Positions 1-64,000 of a DNA stretch of 64,000 nucleotides are shown piece by piece (the stretch's first letter is position 1; every line of letters starts with the position of its first letter). The stretch is from Tubiluchus corallicola (taxonomy: Eukaryota > Priapulida > Priapulimorpha > Priapulimorphida > Tubiluchidae): positions 1-64,000 of the forward strand of contig JAQGDQ010000761.1 in NCBI GenBank assembly GCA_030141605.1. Reading direction: 5' to 3'. The notes beneath the pieces were generated by a model that did not search any database, had not been told where the DNA came from, and saw nothing but the letters and a program-made list of their open reading frames with translations. A program made the position numbers and the translations under genes.

Positions 1-55549
<55,549 letters not shown>

Positions 55550-55976
55550 GGTGACAGGTCTTCTTTTCTGTCAATAACAAATTAATAAATCACAAAATTG
55601 AATATATCTGCCGGCTTTAAGAAACTCCGCCAGCACGCAAAATTTTAATATGGCAGCAGCTGGCGGGAGAAAAGTAGTCCGTCATTAAATGACTTGACGA
55701 AATGTTGAATTGTGCTAAAATCTCTAAAGTTCACTTTACTTTCAATGTTGCTTAAATTTTCGCGGTATTTGGTAGAACATTTTTTAACTTCACATGCCTA
55801 GAATTATTAAAATGAACATATACTTCTGCTCTATTTCCCTACCATTAGTTTTGTTTTCCGCCGCTAGATGACAACGTGTGTGAAATTCCTGAAGCCAAAA
55901 TCTTTGCTGTAGATACAGTAAACGCGTAGTAGTGAGTAGACGCCAAGTGTAGTTTTAATGTCTTAATTAATAAATA
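55550..55976. promoter_or_regulatory. CLTC/IFT20 divergent intergenic region (candidate bidirectional promoter)
   Basis: 427 bp separates the CLTC ATG (minus) from the IFT20 ATG (plus). It includes both 5' UTRs. No canonical TATA stands out. GGCGGGAGAAAA (55665-55676) and TTTCGCGG (55757-55764) resemble E2F-type sites. There is no long repeat here, unlike most of the window. Confidence 0.7.
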
Positions 55977-56097
55977 ATGACAAATCTTGGGAACACTGGT
56001 TTACATCTCGATGACTTAAATAAATTACGAGTACTAGAACCAGAGGCTGCTCTTGAAACTGCTGAACTGAAAGAAGACTGCAAGGAGTTTGTTGAAA
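55977..56097 (+). CDS. IFT20: IFT20 exon 1
   Basis: 40 codons plus one base, starting [17 protein letters not shown] and ending KEFVE. The donor GTACTA is at 56098; the split Lys codon (A/AA) restores EFVEK as in human DFVDK. Confidence 0.95.
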
Positions 56098-59000
56098 GTA
56101 CTAGTTTTTGTTCTAGCTTTGCTTCCTCTAACACTGGTATATTCTGATCATTATATTTGGCATTTCTTCCCATTTTTTGTGAAAACACTAACAAAGTAAT
56201 TATTCAATAATTCTGCTTTTTCTTTGTCATTCACCGTCAGTTGTTTTCACTGTCATCTTACTCCTAGCATATTTGTAGAACAGCTTTGGATTTCGTTTGA
56301 CATTTGGTGCTACTGCTGCTTCACTTTCCGTACTTCATCTTTACATTGGTTCCTTATTTTAGCATAGTTCTTTTATTCTTCAGAATGTGATTTGTTGATT
56401 TTATCCCTTATGTTACTCCCAAGTGACTGAAAAAAATGTTCTATGGGCTAACTTTTTCATATATATGCGATCTTAATATCATTCATCCATCAATATTTAA
56501 TCAATTAAATCGTCTTCCATTATCAATTATCAATGCTTTATCAGTTGACATTCTCAAAAGGCATTTGAGAGAGGACAGTTTACAGATGGTTACCGTCTAG
56601 ATCCTTATTTCTTTGGATAAGGATAAGGTATCAATAGCTGACTGAATATGATAATAATAAAAACAAAAACTTTAAAATCCATAACATGTCACAAGTAAAT
56701 TATGCAGCACTTCACTTTTTCTGTCGCTTTTTACTAACCAATCTTTTGTTTGACCCTTTGAGTTTTAGCTTCAAAGAGCAGATGATTTTTCCATGTATCA
56801 GTGGACTTCGATAAGCTTATACTTCGTACATCCACTGCATACTAATTATTGACCTTAATTAAACATAACAGCAGTCAGCAGTATGTGACATATTGCTCTA
56901 CTAGTACTAGACATCTACTAGGTGTAGTCTTTCTTGTAATGTGTGTGTAATAGCATCATTGTACTGTGTAAAAATAAATTACCGCACTATTGTAATACTG
57001 CAAAGTGCGGCAAGCATCCTTATACTATGTGTAAAAATAAATTACTGCACTATTGTAATACTGCAAAGTGTAGCAAGTGTGTTTATACTGTGTAAAAATA
57101 AATTACCGCACTATTGTAATACTGCAAAGTGCAGCAAGTGTCCTTATACTGTGCAAAAATAAATTACTGCACTATTGTAATACTGCAAAGTGTAGCAAGT
57201 GTGTTTATACTGTGTAAAAATAAATTACCGCACTATTGTAATACTGCAAAGTGCGGCAAGCATCCTTATACTATGTGTAAAAATAAATTACTGCACTATT
57301 GTAATACTGCAAAGTGTAGCAAGTGTGTTTATACTATGTAAAAATAAATTACCACACTTGTAATACTGCAAAGTGCAGCAAGTGTCCTTATACTGTGCAA
57401 AAATAAATTACTGCACTATTGTAATACTGCAAAGTGTAGCAAGTGTGTTTATACTGTGTAAAAATAAATTACCGCACTATTGTAATACTGCAAAGTGCAG
57501 CAAGTGTCCTTATACTGTGCAAAAATAAATTACTGCACTATTGTAATACTGCAAAGTGTAGCAAGTGTGTTTATACTGTGTAAAAATAAATTACCGCACT
57601 ATTGTAATACTGCAAAGTGCAGCAAGTGTCCTTATACTGTGCAAAAATAAATTACTGCACTATTGTAATACTGCAAAGTGTAGCAAGTATGTTTATACTG
57701 TGTAAAAATAAATTACCGCACTATTGTAATACTGTATAGTGCAACAAGTGTCCTTATACTGTGTAAAAATAAATTACCGCACTATTGTAATACTGCAAAG
57801 TGCGGGAATGATACAGTCCCACAATGTAGCAGTTACAACTGTTTATCAACTGGTATGCAAAGTACTCTGGAAACTGCTGTCATGAAAAATTTTAAGTGTT
57901 TAATAATTCAATAGCTAAACAGCGAAACGTTAATGTTTTCTAGAAACCAGTAACTTTCAGCGTATTGTTAATGGCTTCATCAACATGGTTGCTGAACTGT
58001 CAAACGAAGTTGAGAATGAAAAGATGAAGGTAGGAACTGTCACGAAGCTTCAAATGTGCGCTTGCATGCCAAAACCGTTGAAATCAAAACCGGGCACAGT
58101 TAAAACTTATAACTACGTTATGATGCTTAATACTAGAAACTAGTACTGCAAATGTGAAAAACTCTGAATGGTAGCCTGTGGCAGCAGTCATTTTGCTTGC
58201 AGTTTTTTCTGTTTCCATTTCCAGATCTTTGTCTGAAAGAGCCATCTATAGAATTGAAATGTAATTAAAGTCCATAGCAACCACACTTTCGTACGGTTGC
58301 CAAGTGTTTTTGTAGAAATGTGATAAAAAACAATGACAAACTTTAACAGCGATTTGCTCAAGGTTATGTTTTTATCTCAGCGTAGAAATAACATGGAGCC
58401 GTGAGTTTGGTATCAAAGTGATCCTCAGTAAATAGAGATTCAGGATATGTGAATAACTAGTTAAGCTTAAATGCCGAGTTATGAACGATTTTGCTATGCA
58501 AGCACACACATAATATTTTGTATTTATTATTATTATTATGTTGATGATGAACTTTATTAATTTGAATGTTTAATAGGATTCCCGCAATTACAAAATTGTA
58601 TTCGGGAATTATTTGAATTAAGAGTATCATATATGCTTTTTGATGATATTAGATGTACATATATATATATTCATTTAATTATTGCATTACAGGCAATTGG
58701 TTATAGAAATTTGCACAAATCTATCGAGAAGCAGCGGGAGGCTCAGCAACAGCAACTCTTGGCTCTTATCTCAGAAAAACACACCCAGCTTGAACGGTAA
58801 ATAGCTAGCGTTCCAAAGTGCTACTTTATACAACGAATAATGTTTTTTGCATTAGAAGAAGCTTTAAAGTTGGCTACAGTTCACCTACTTAAATTACATG
58901 TAAAATGAAATACAGTAAACTATATGTAACTGGAACACCTTGGCACCGGAAAATTTGTTTGAGTTATGCAAAAGTACGAGTTGGACAAAGTTCGTAAGCA

Positions 59001-59859
59001 AACAAGATTGAGTCGCCCATCAATGTCGGACAAAAAACAACAGCTTGTGAAAATGACAAAGTGGGCCTCTTATCAAATATCAAGCAACAGCTTTTTATGA
59101 ATAATCAAAAATAAAATGACTGGTCCACTTCTATTGTAGTCTGAGTAGCATGGTTAATAGAATTCGGCAATAATATTGCGCTCTAATTATGAAAACACGT
59201 TCGTTAAGCCATGTTGTGTGCAGCGTTCTGCTAAGGTAATACAAGAAATCTTAGAACATAATATTTCACCATTTATAAAGAAACCTGCCTTTAAACTTCT
59301 CCAGCTTAAATATCACATCAGGAGTAAAGTGATCAGTGAACATTTTCAGGGATGAGAATTTTCTGCGGATACGTGGAATTCCGAGTTTTTGGAAGACCAG
59401 TAGTGCCATTTTTGTAAATCGCGTAAATTCGTTGAGAACATTTTTACGCACCCAGTACATTATTTCACAAGCTGACCGCTAGTTGGCAGGCCGTCACTTT
59501 GTTTACATCACGTACATCAGTGTAACCACGTGTATGTCTCTATGTATAAAAATATAGAATCAATTGTGTGGAGTTATTTGAGTCAATTGCAGACTGTTTT
59601 TATATACCTTTGTATAGGAGCGGCCAGTACTTAGGTGTTTTTGAGACAATTAGGTATCATGTATCCTTGATAGTTGGGTATTTTAAATTATGCATGAAAC
59701 AAGGAACATTTAGAGGTTCTCTATGGTCACAAAATTACAATTTGTCATTCTCATCCCTGCATTTTGCTGTCTTTCAGACTTAAAATTCAATGCGAGTCAC
59801 TTGCTAGAATGGAAGCGGAGCAGGCGGAGTTTATGGAGCAGTACTACCTACAGACATGA
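55977..59859 (+). CDS. IFT20: Intraflagellar transport protein 20, spliced gene
   Basis: IFT20 is a small coiled-coil subunit of the IFT-B complex; it also works at the Golgi to send membrane cargo to the cilium. Four plus-strand exons (55977-56097, 57944-58029, 58693-58796, 59778-59859) join in frame to 131 codons including the stop; human IFT20 is about 132 residues. Exon 1 reads [16 protein letters not shown] (human GLHFDELNKLRVLDPE), exon 2 ends NEVENEKMK (human KEAENEKMK), exon 3 has [20 protein letters not shown] and exon 4 has [11 protein letters not shown]. Phases are 1, 0 and 2 with GT/AG borders throughout. The start codon is the first ATG and aligns with the human start. It lies head-to-head with CLTC. 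Confidence 0.96.
56965..57805 (+). repeat. 61-bp tandem array with dimeric (122-bp) higher-order repeat
   Basis: About 13-14 units of 61 bp in IFT20 intron 1 with GCACTATTGTAATACTGCAA. Two unit types mostly alternate: type A with ACCGCAC, GTGCAGCAAGTGTCC and GTGCAAAA; type B with ACTGCAC, GTGTAGCAAGTGTGTT and GTGTAAAA. A units can form a short hairpin (GCACTATTG with CAAAGTGC, one mismatch). Short open frames through it are not coding. Confidence 0.94.
57944..58029 (+). CDS. IFT20: IFT20 exon 2
   Basis: After TTTTCTAG it reads (K)[18 protein letters not shown] to NEKMK, then donor GTAGGA. Phase 1 in, phase 0 out. Confidence 0.95.
58040..58507 (+). mobile_element. MITE family R2, copy 3 (internally deleted)
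   Basis: Shares with 11624-12300 the ends (CTTGCATGCCAAAACCGTT; ATTTTGCTATGCAAGCACAC) and blocks such as CCATAGCAACCACACTTTCG, but lacks about 200 bp of interior. It starts some 10 bp beyond the IFT20 exon 2 donor. Confidence 0.7.
58693..58796 (+). CDS. IFT20: IFT20 exon 3
   Basis: After TTACAG it reads [20 protein letters not shown] through HTQLE plus two bases, then donor GTAAAT. This is the coiled-coil core of the protein. Confidence 0.96.
59347..59759 (-). mobile_element. CAGGGATG MITE, copy 2, beside IFT20 exon 4
   Basis: 413 bp, ends CAGGGATGAGAAT / ATTCTCATCCCTG, inverted relative to 3593-4085. Directly flanked by CATTTT on both sides (59341-59346 and 59760-59765), a 6-bp direct repeat. 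The right end is 18 bp from the IFT20 exon 4 acceptor. Confidence 0.82.
59778..59859 (+). CDS. IFT20: IFT20 exon 4 (last)
   Basis: After GTCTTTCAG it completes the Arg codon, reads [18 protein letters not shown] to YYLQT and stops at TGA (59857-59859). A MITE ends only 18 bp before the exon. Confidence 0.94.
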
Positions 59860-60082
59860 GTAACTACGACAAGCACTAATCCTTTGCAATTCCGGTTTAA
59901 ACATAAGAGGTTGAGCTTCAAACGAAGCACAGATTTGTTTTGAGATTTGTGAAGGCTGTAAAGCTGATCTTTCCTCCCCAAATACGTACGTTTGAAAGTA
60001 CAGTCAGACCTCTCTATACTGCCCACTTTGGGATAGGAAAAAAGTTGGTGTTGTAGCAAGTTTGGTTTTATAATGAGCTGTG

Positions 60083-60240
60083 TTAACCCTTATAGGGTCA
60101 CAATTTTTTACAACCGATTTTGTTAACGGGGGCTAAAAAATTACCCCCACCATAATTCGCCCACCTTTTGATAAACCGCCGTGTTTCATTAGTAAACAGC
60201 ATAGTTTGTGGTTATGCTGTTGGTATTTCTCCATTGAACA
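60083..60240 (+). mobile_element. piggyBac-like end fragment, copy 2
   Basis: TTAA then CCCTTATAGGGTCAC, and the same AAATTACCCCCACCATAATT block as at 22269. Confidence 0.55.
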
Positions 60241-60970
60241 CATACATTAATTTGCCTGACTAATGGTGGGGTAATGGGTAGTGGTATAATGGGCTATTCT
60301 TATATATAGTTGAATACAACTGTTTCATTCGTGGCCATTTTGCAGACAGTATAACGAAGTTTGACTGTATTATATTGCTTCATTCAAAACTGTGCCAAAA
60401 TACAACACAGTTCAAAAAACAGCAGATTTACTGGTTATTTCTCCTGTTTAGTTGTCAGTACAATGGCTGGTAAGGTGCTCATTAATAACCTGGCATCTGG
60501 GCAAGCATCTTTCCTATTAGTTTAATTATTTAATTAATGAACTGTCTCACATCAAAACTTCTTCTCGGTAACTTGTGTAGATTTGCCTTATTTTCATACT
60601 GACGTGTTTTGGTTGCTCTATTATGGTTATGGCACTAAGCAGCTTATGTCTATGTCACTTTTCTGACATTGCCTATGGAAATGAGCATGGACTCTAAATC
60701 TGTCAGAAAAGTGCCGCAGAAATTAGCAAAAAGTATCAATGAAATGTAGCGTAAATCAGTAAGGTGGGTGCTAGCGAAAGTATTGTCTTCAAGTCTGCAA
60801 TGCTAATTCTCTCGTGTTACTTATGAATGTATTTCTAGGTGCTTTTGTGCATACACACAGTGCTAACATCAGTAGGTACGCTGTGTTAGAATCTAGCCTT
60901 GCTTATATTTGCCAAAGACTGACTAAATACTGTACTGTACAGGGTGTCTCATTAGTTTATTACTGTACTA

Positions 60971-61580
60971 TACAGGGTGTCTCATAAGTCTCTATAAAAT
61001 GTTTTTTGCACACAAAGCAAAATGTTTGAAAATAGGCACAAATGTAATTCCTTGGACAATTTCTTTAGTAAAATTAGTTGAAATGTGAAAAAAATTACTG
61101 TGCTAGCCACTAGTAGGCATACCTTCGTGAACCTCAAGAGCCTCAGAGACCAATCCAATTGTAAGTCAGGTATCTTGCATTGAGAGCCTCTCGCAGCTCA
61201 TGAGTGGTGAGGAAGGGTGACATCTTGTTGAAAGACTACATTGATATAATAGCAAGAGAATAGTGTGGATCATGTGCTGCTCTGAATTTCTGCCAAACTT
61301 CACTTGCTAATTGGAGATCATCGGGATAAACTGGTTTTGCACATTATTTTTAATGTTGCCATCGTCACCATGGCAACAGGGTTTCAAGGGAAAAACAAAT
61401 GAAGAATTTCCAAAGGCTATTTATATTCATCTAAGAGCTTGCTGAGATTAGAGAAAAATTTAAAAACAAGATTGAAGTGCCCAGTGACTTTTGAGACACC
61501 CTGTACAACCTATTGTAATACTGACTTTTGAGACATCCTGTACAACCTATTGTAATACTGACTTTTGAGATACCCTGTAC
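60971..61580 (+). mobile_element. Mariner-like MITE with duplicated ends
   Basis: The left end TACAGGGTGTCTCATAAGTC is inverted at the right as GACTTTTGAGACACCCTGTA. The right end is present three times in tandem (to 61580, spaced by AACCTATTGTAATACT) and the left end is partly duplicated at 60938. ACAGGGTGTC-type ends are common in mariner-like elements. No intact transposase seen. Confidence 0.65.
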
Positions 61581-61829
61581 AATTATTAGGTTTATAATAA
61601 AAAAATTACTTTTGAACATCCGTGCTTCTTCAAAGTGAAATCCAGTACTCAGCGATAAAAACGTACTCAATGACGGTAAGTGTGGCAGGAACAGAACCTG
61701 TGTGAATTATAGAAGGATAATCCACTAAGAGGAGTTACCGAACCAGCAGAGGTGTCTTAACCAAGTTCAGGTGTGTGGAAATTGTTCCTGAACGAGGTAG
61801 ACGGTTGAGGACAGTTTGGCAGATGAAGC

Positions 61830-61905
61830 TGCATGCTCAAAAGCAGTTTTCCCGGTAATCACCCTCCCAGTTACACAGGAGCTCAGCAACGCAGACATAT
61901 AAGAG
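61830..61905 (-). pseudogene. Second 5S-like SINE relic
   Basis: Minus-strand order GCGTTGCTGAGCTCC, CTGGGAGGGTGATTACC, AAAACTGCTTTT parallels the relic at 27965-28030. Heavily degraded. Confidence 0.35.
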
Positions 61906-62372
61906 TTTGAGGACAGTTTTATGGTAATTACTTGTTTAAAAAAAAGAAATATATCAACATAAAAAAGTTAAAATCTGTTTTATTTTTTTTATTTATTATT
62001 TTACATTAGTTTTATGGTTATTGTATTCCATCAAAGTGCACAAACCTTCTACATATCACAGTTTTTTAATTCTAAAATTCTTATTTTTAATTGTTGTATT
62101 TTTACCCTGCTTGTAACAAATTTAATTTTTTATTATCATATAGTTGTATTATTTACGAACTAACAGTAACTTGAAATTTAAGAGTTTTGTAAATTTTGAT
62201 GAATAAACCTGCAATAATATGGCAATAACAATCTAGAGCTTTTATTGATTTTTCTATTCAGACATTTAAATTACAGGATATAAAAAAACATTCGTGAAGT
62301 ACAAAACTATTTATTACATATCTGTGCATATCAAAATAGTATCACAGTTTTTTAAATGGCAAAGCACTTAAA

Positions 62373-62399
62373 GTGTGTGTGTGTGTGTGCGTGTGTGTG
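62373..62399 (+). repeat. (GT)n microsatellite
   Basis: About thirteen GT dinucleotides with one C interruption, followed directly by an R2 end fragment. Confidence 0.95.
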
Positions 62400-62404
62400 G
62401 CACT

Positions 62405-62520
62405 GTGTGCTTGCATAGCAAAATCATCCATAAGTCGGCTATTAAGCTTTTCTAGTTATTCACATATCCTGAATTTCCATTTCATTTTCATCTGATTTGT
62501 TATGCTACAACTTTAGTACT
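62405..62520 (-). mobile_element. MITE family R2, end fragment
   Basis: GTGTGCTTGCATAGCAAAAT then CCATAAGTCGGC, matching the ends of the R2 elements. Confidence 0.6.
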
Positions 62521-62916
62521 GAAGAGGACGAAATTCAAGCTGTCAATAAGTTCATTCTGTTAGTCGAGCTTGCTGAAGTTGATTCTGTTTGCGTGGAAAC
62601 GAGAAATTACAGGTTTTCTACTATAAGGCCTCCTTAGTGGGAGAGCAAAATGAACTAGGGTGCGTACAAAGGATGCTGTAAATTGGTAAACCAAGACTAG
62701 CTTAACTCGTGTCGGTGTTCTGCCCGCGGTGAAACGACCAAAGGCGGTGCGTTCGCCATACAAATAGTTTCAACATAACATGGCAGCTCCCGTTGGGTTG
62801 TTAACTGAAAATGTGATTTCTCCTTGTTAATTAAAAATAACGTCGCCATTGAAGTGTTTATATTTGTATCATCGTATGTTTATGTCGAAACTTTAGCTTC
62901 TGATCTTGGTTACGGA

Positions 62917-63003
62917 ATGCCTAATTCTGAGCGATCGTCTAACGCCATGCCTGGTGCAAGTGAACATGACAATTTAGATGATTTTCCAAAGGACTCATGG
63001 ATG
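62917..63003 (+). CDS. Unassigned candidate first coding exon
   Basis: An ATG opens 29 codons beginning MPNSERSSNAMPG and ending DDFPKDSWM, then GTAATT, a plausible donor. The frame stays open for some distance upstream, and the sequence before it (62700-62800) is more GC-rich and CpG-containing than the surroundings, as at a promoter. I do not recognise the protein and the rest of the gene would lie to the right of the window or in a region I could not read. It could be a chance open frame. Confidence 0.25.
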
Positions 63004-63489
63004 GTAATTTCTGTAGGACTTACTACAGTTCTGTAGAACTGAATGTAGGTGTTGTGGCAGCCTGACAGGACTGATTTTGTCTCATTAGCCAGGCTAATTA
63101 TAATCGTCTAAGATCTGTAAAATGAGACATTCGGCACGCAAAGTATTTGGTGTCTAATGATGTCCATTGGCCATGCTTTTGATGTGAATGTAAGGTAAAA
63201 AAGTCAAAAGAAAAGGCATAGGAAAAACTGAAATAACCCTAACCCAACCAAAGCCAAAATTAATTGTGACTTTTTCCTAACCGAAATTGTGACTATTGCC
63301 AATCATTGTGAATATTACCTCCCTTGACTAGGTAATACTAATAGTAGTAGTAGTAGTAAATCTCCAGTAGTTATAATATAACTTTTGAGACAAATAGTTC
63401 TTCGACTGTAATTGCGACAAATTGCACATTCAATAGATTGTCATCAACACCTAGGTGGCTCCACTGGCAGGTTTTCTCACTATAATATA

Positions 63490-63998
63490 TAATCCAGCAT
63501 CCTTGTTACAGGCATGTTCCAATTAGCACGGTGATTAAATTTCAATGGATGATGTTCATAGTGCCTATCTAATTTTGATTTAAATAAATTTACAGATGTT
63601 GCTGTTCTCACATCACAGGGCAATCTATTCCAGATTTCTGGCATCGTACAAGAAAAATAGTCGTATTTACCAGTTTTGTGTGCAGTTCTTGATTTATGAA
63701 GAATAGGACCTGATCATGCTGTGCGATGTACTTCTAATTTAACAGGACAATCATCATCACAGATATAAACTCCAGATACATATTTGTATACATCAATTAG
63801 CTGGCCACGTAAACGTCTAAAAGCTAATGTAGTTAAACCTATTCGTTTTAACTGACTTTCATACGTCAAGTTCATTAGTTCCGGTAACATATTGAAAGCT
63901 CTCATTTGGACAGTTTCGACTGGGTCCACTATATATGCCCTAGGACTATTCCAAAATAATAGGCAGAATAAGTGTGATATAATAAATAAATGAAACAA
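63490..63998 (-). mobile_element. LINE reverse-transcriptase C-terminal fragment
   Basis: The minus strand reads a typical CR1/L2-type end: YESQLKRIGLTTLAFRRLRG, then LIDVYKYVSG. One internal stop (near 63715) interrupts it. It continues with FSCTMPEIWNRLPCDV and ends DYIL before a 3' UTR with TAC trinucleotides (63340-63360). The element enters from beyond the right edge. Inactive. Confidence 0.8.
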
Positions 63999-64000
63999 CT

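Overview
This is animal (metazoan) nuclear DNA: AT-rich, with long introns bounded by GT/AG sites, many transposon relics, and very many tandem repeats. Three conserved protein genes could be read by hand. The gene set (clathrin heavy chain, GEMIN4, the ciliary gene IFT20) and the 5S-rRNA-derived SINEs fit an invertebrate or early-diverging chordate. I cannot name the species.

Layout. From 55549 leftward to base 1 and beyond runs the clathrin heavy chain gene (CLTC, minus strand). Exon 1 (55508-55549) encodes the first 14 residues. A 26.5 kb intron follows, then exons 2-14 between 28970 and 2417. All 14 exons join in frame into about 811 codons, roughly half of a usual ~1675-residue heavy chain. 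Exon 15 falls inside a 54-bp tandem array that occupies bases 1-1562 and is cut by the window edge. Each array unit carries a 3' splice site plus the first 27 coding bases of that exon.

Inside CLTC intron 1, on the same strand, lies a GEMIN4 homologue (45182-48232), almost all of it in one large exon with a 3' splice site at its 5' end; its start codon must lie in an upstream exon. To the right, head-to-head with CLTC and 427 bp away from start codon to start codon, is IFT20 (plus strand, 4 exons, 55977-59859, 130 residues). The 427-bp gap is a candidate bidirectional promoter. From 59860 to 64000 there are transposon relics, one unassigned candidate first exon (62917-63003) and the 3' end of a LINE (63490-63998, minus).

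The non-coding DNA is dominated by minisatellites of 22, 28, 43, 50, 54, 61, 81, 99, 113 and 132 bp, several of which abut or include splice sites. It also holds a family of 5S-headed SINEs (4 copies), MITEs of several kinds (pogo/Tigger-like, hAT-like with an 8-bp target duplication, piggyBac-like, and others with clear inverted ends), a 365-bp solo LTR with a 5-bp target duplication and a heat-shock-element/TATA arrangement, and LINE 3' fragments.

The most unusual signal is the repeated coupling of tandem arrays to CLTC splice junctions: the exon 15 acceptor, the exon 12 acceptor side and the exon 5 donor. At exon 15 an intron-exon junction, coding bases included, has been amplified to about 29 copies within the window. 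All gene calls come from reading protein similarity from memory; no database search was run.
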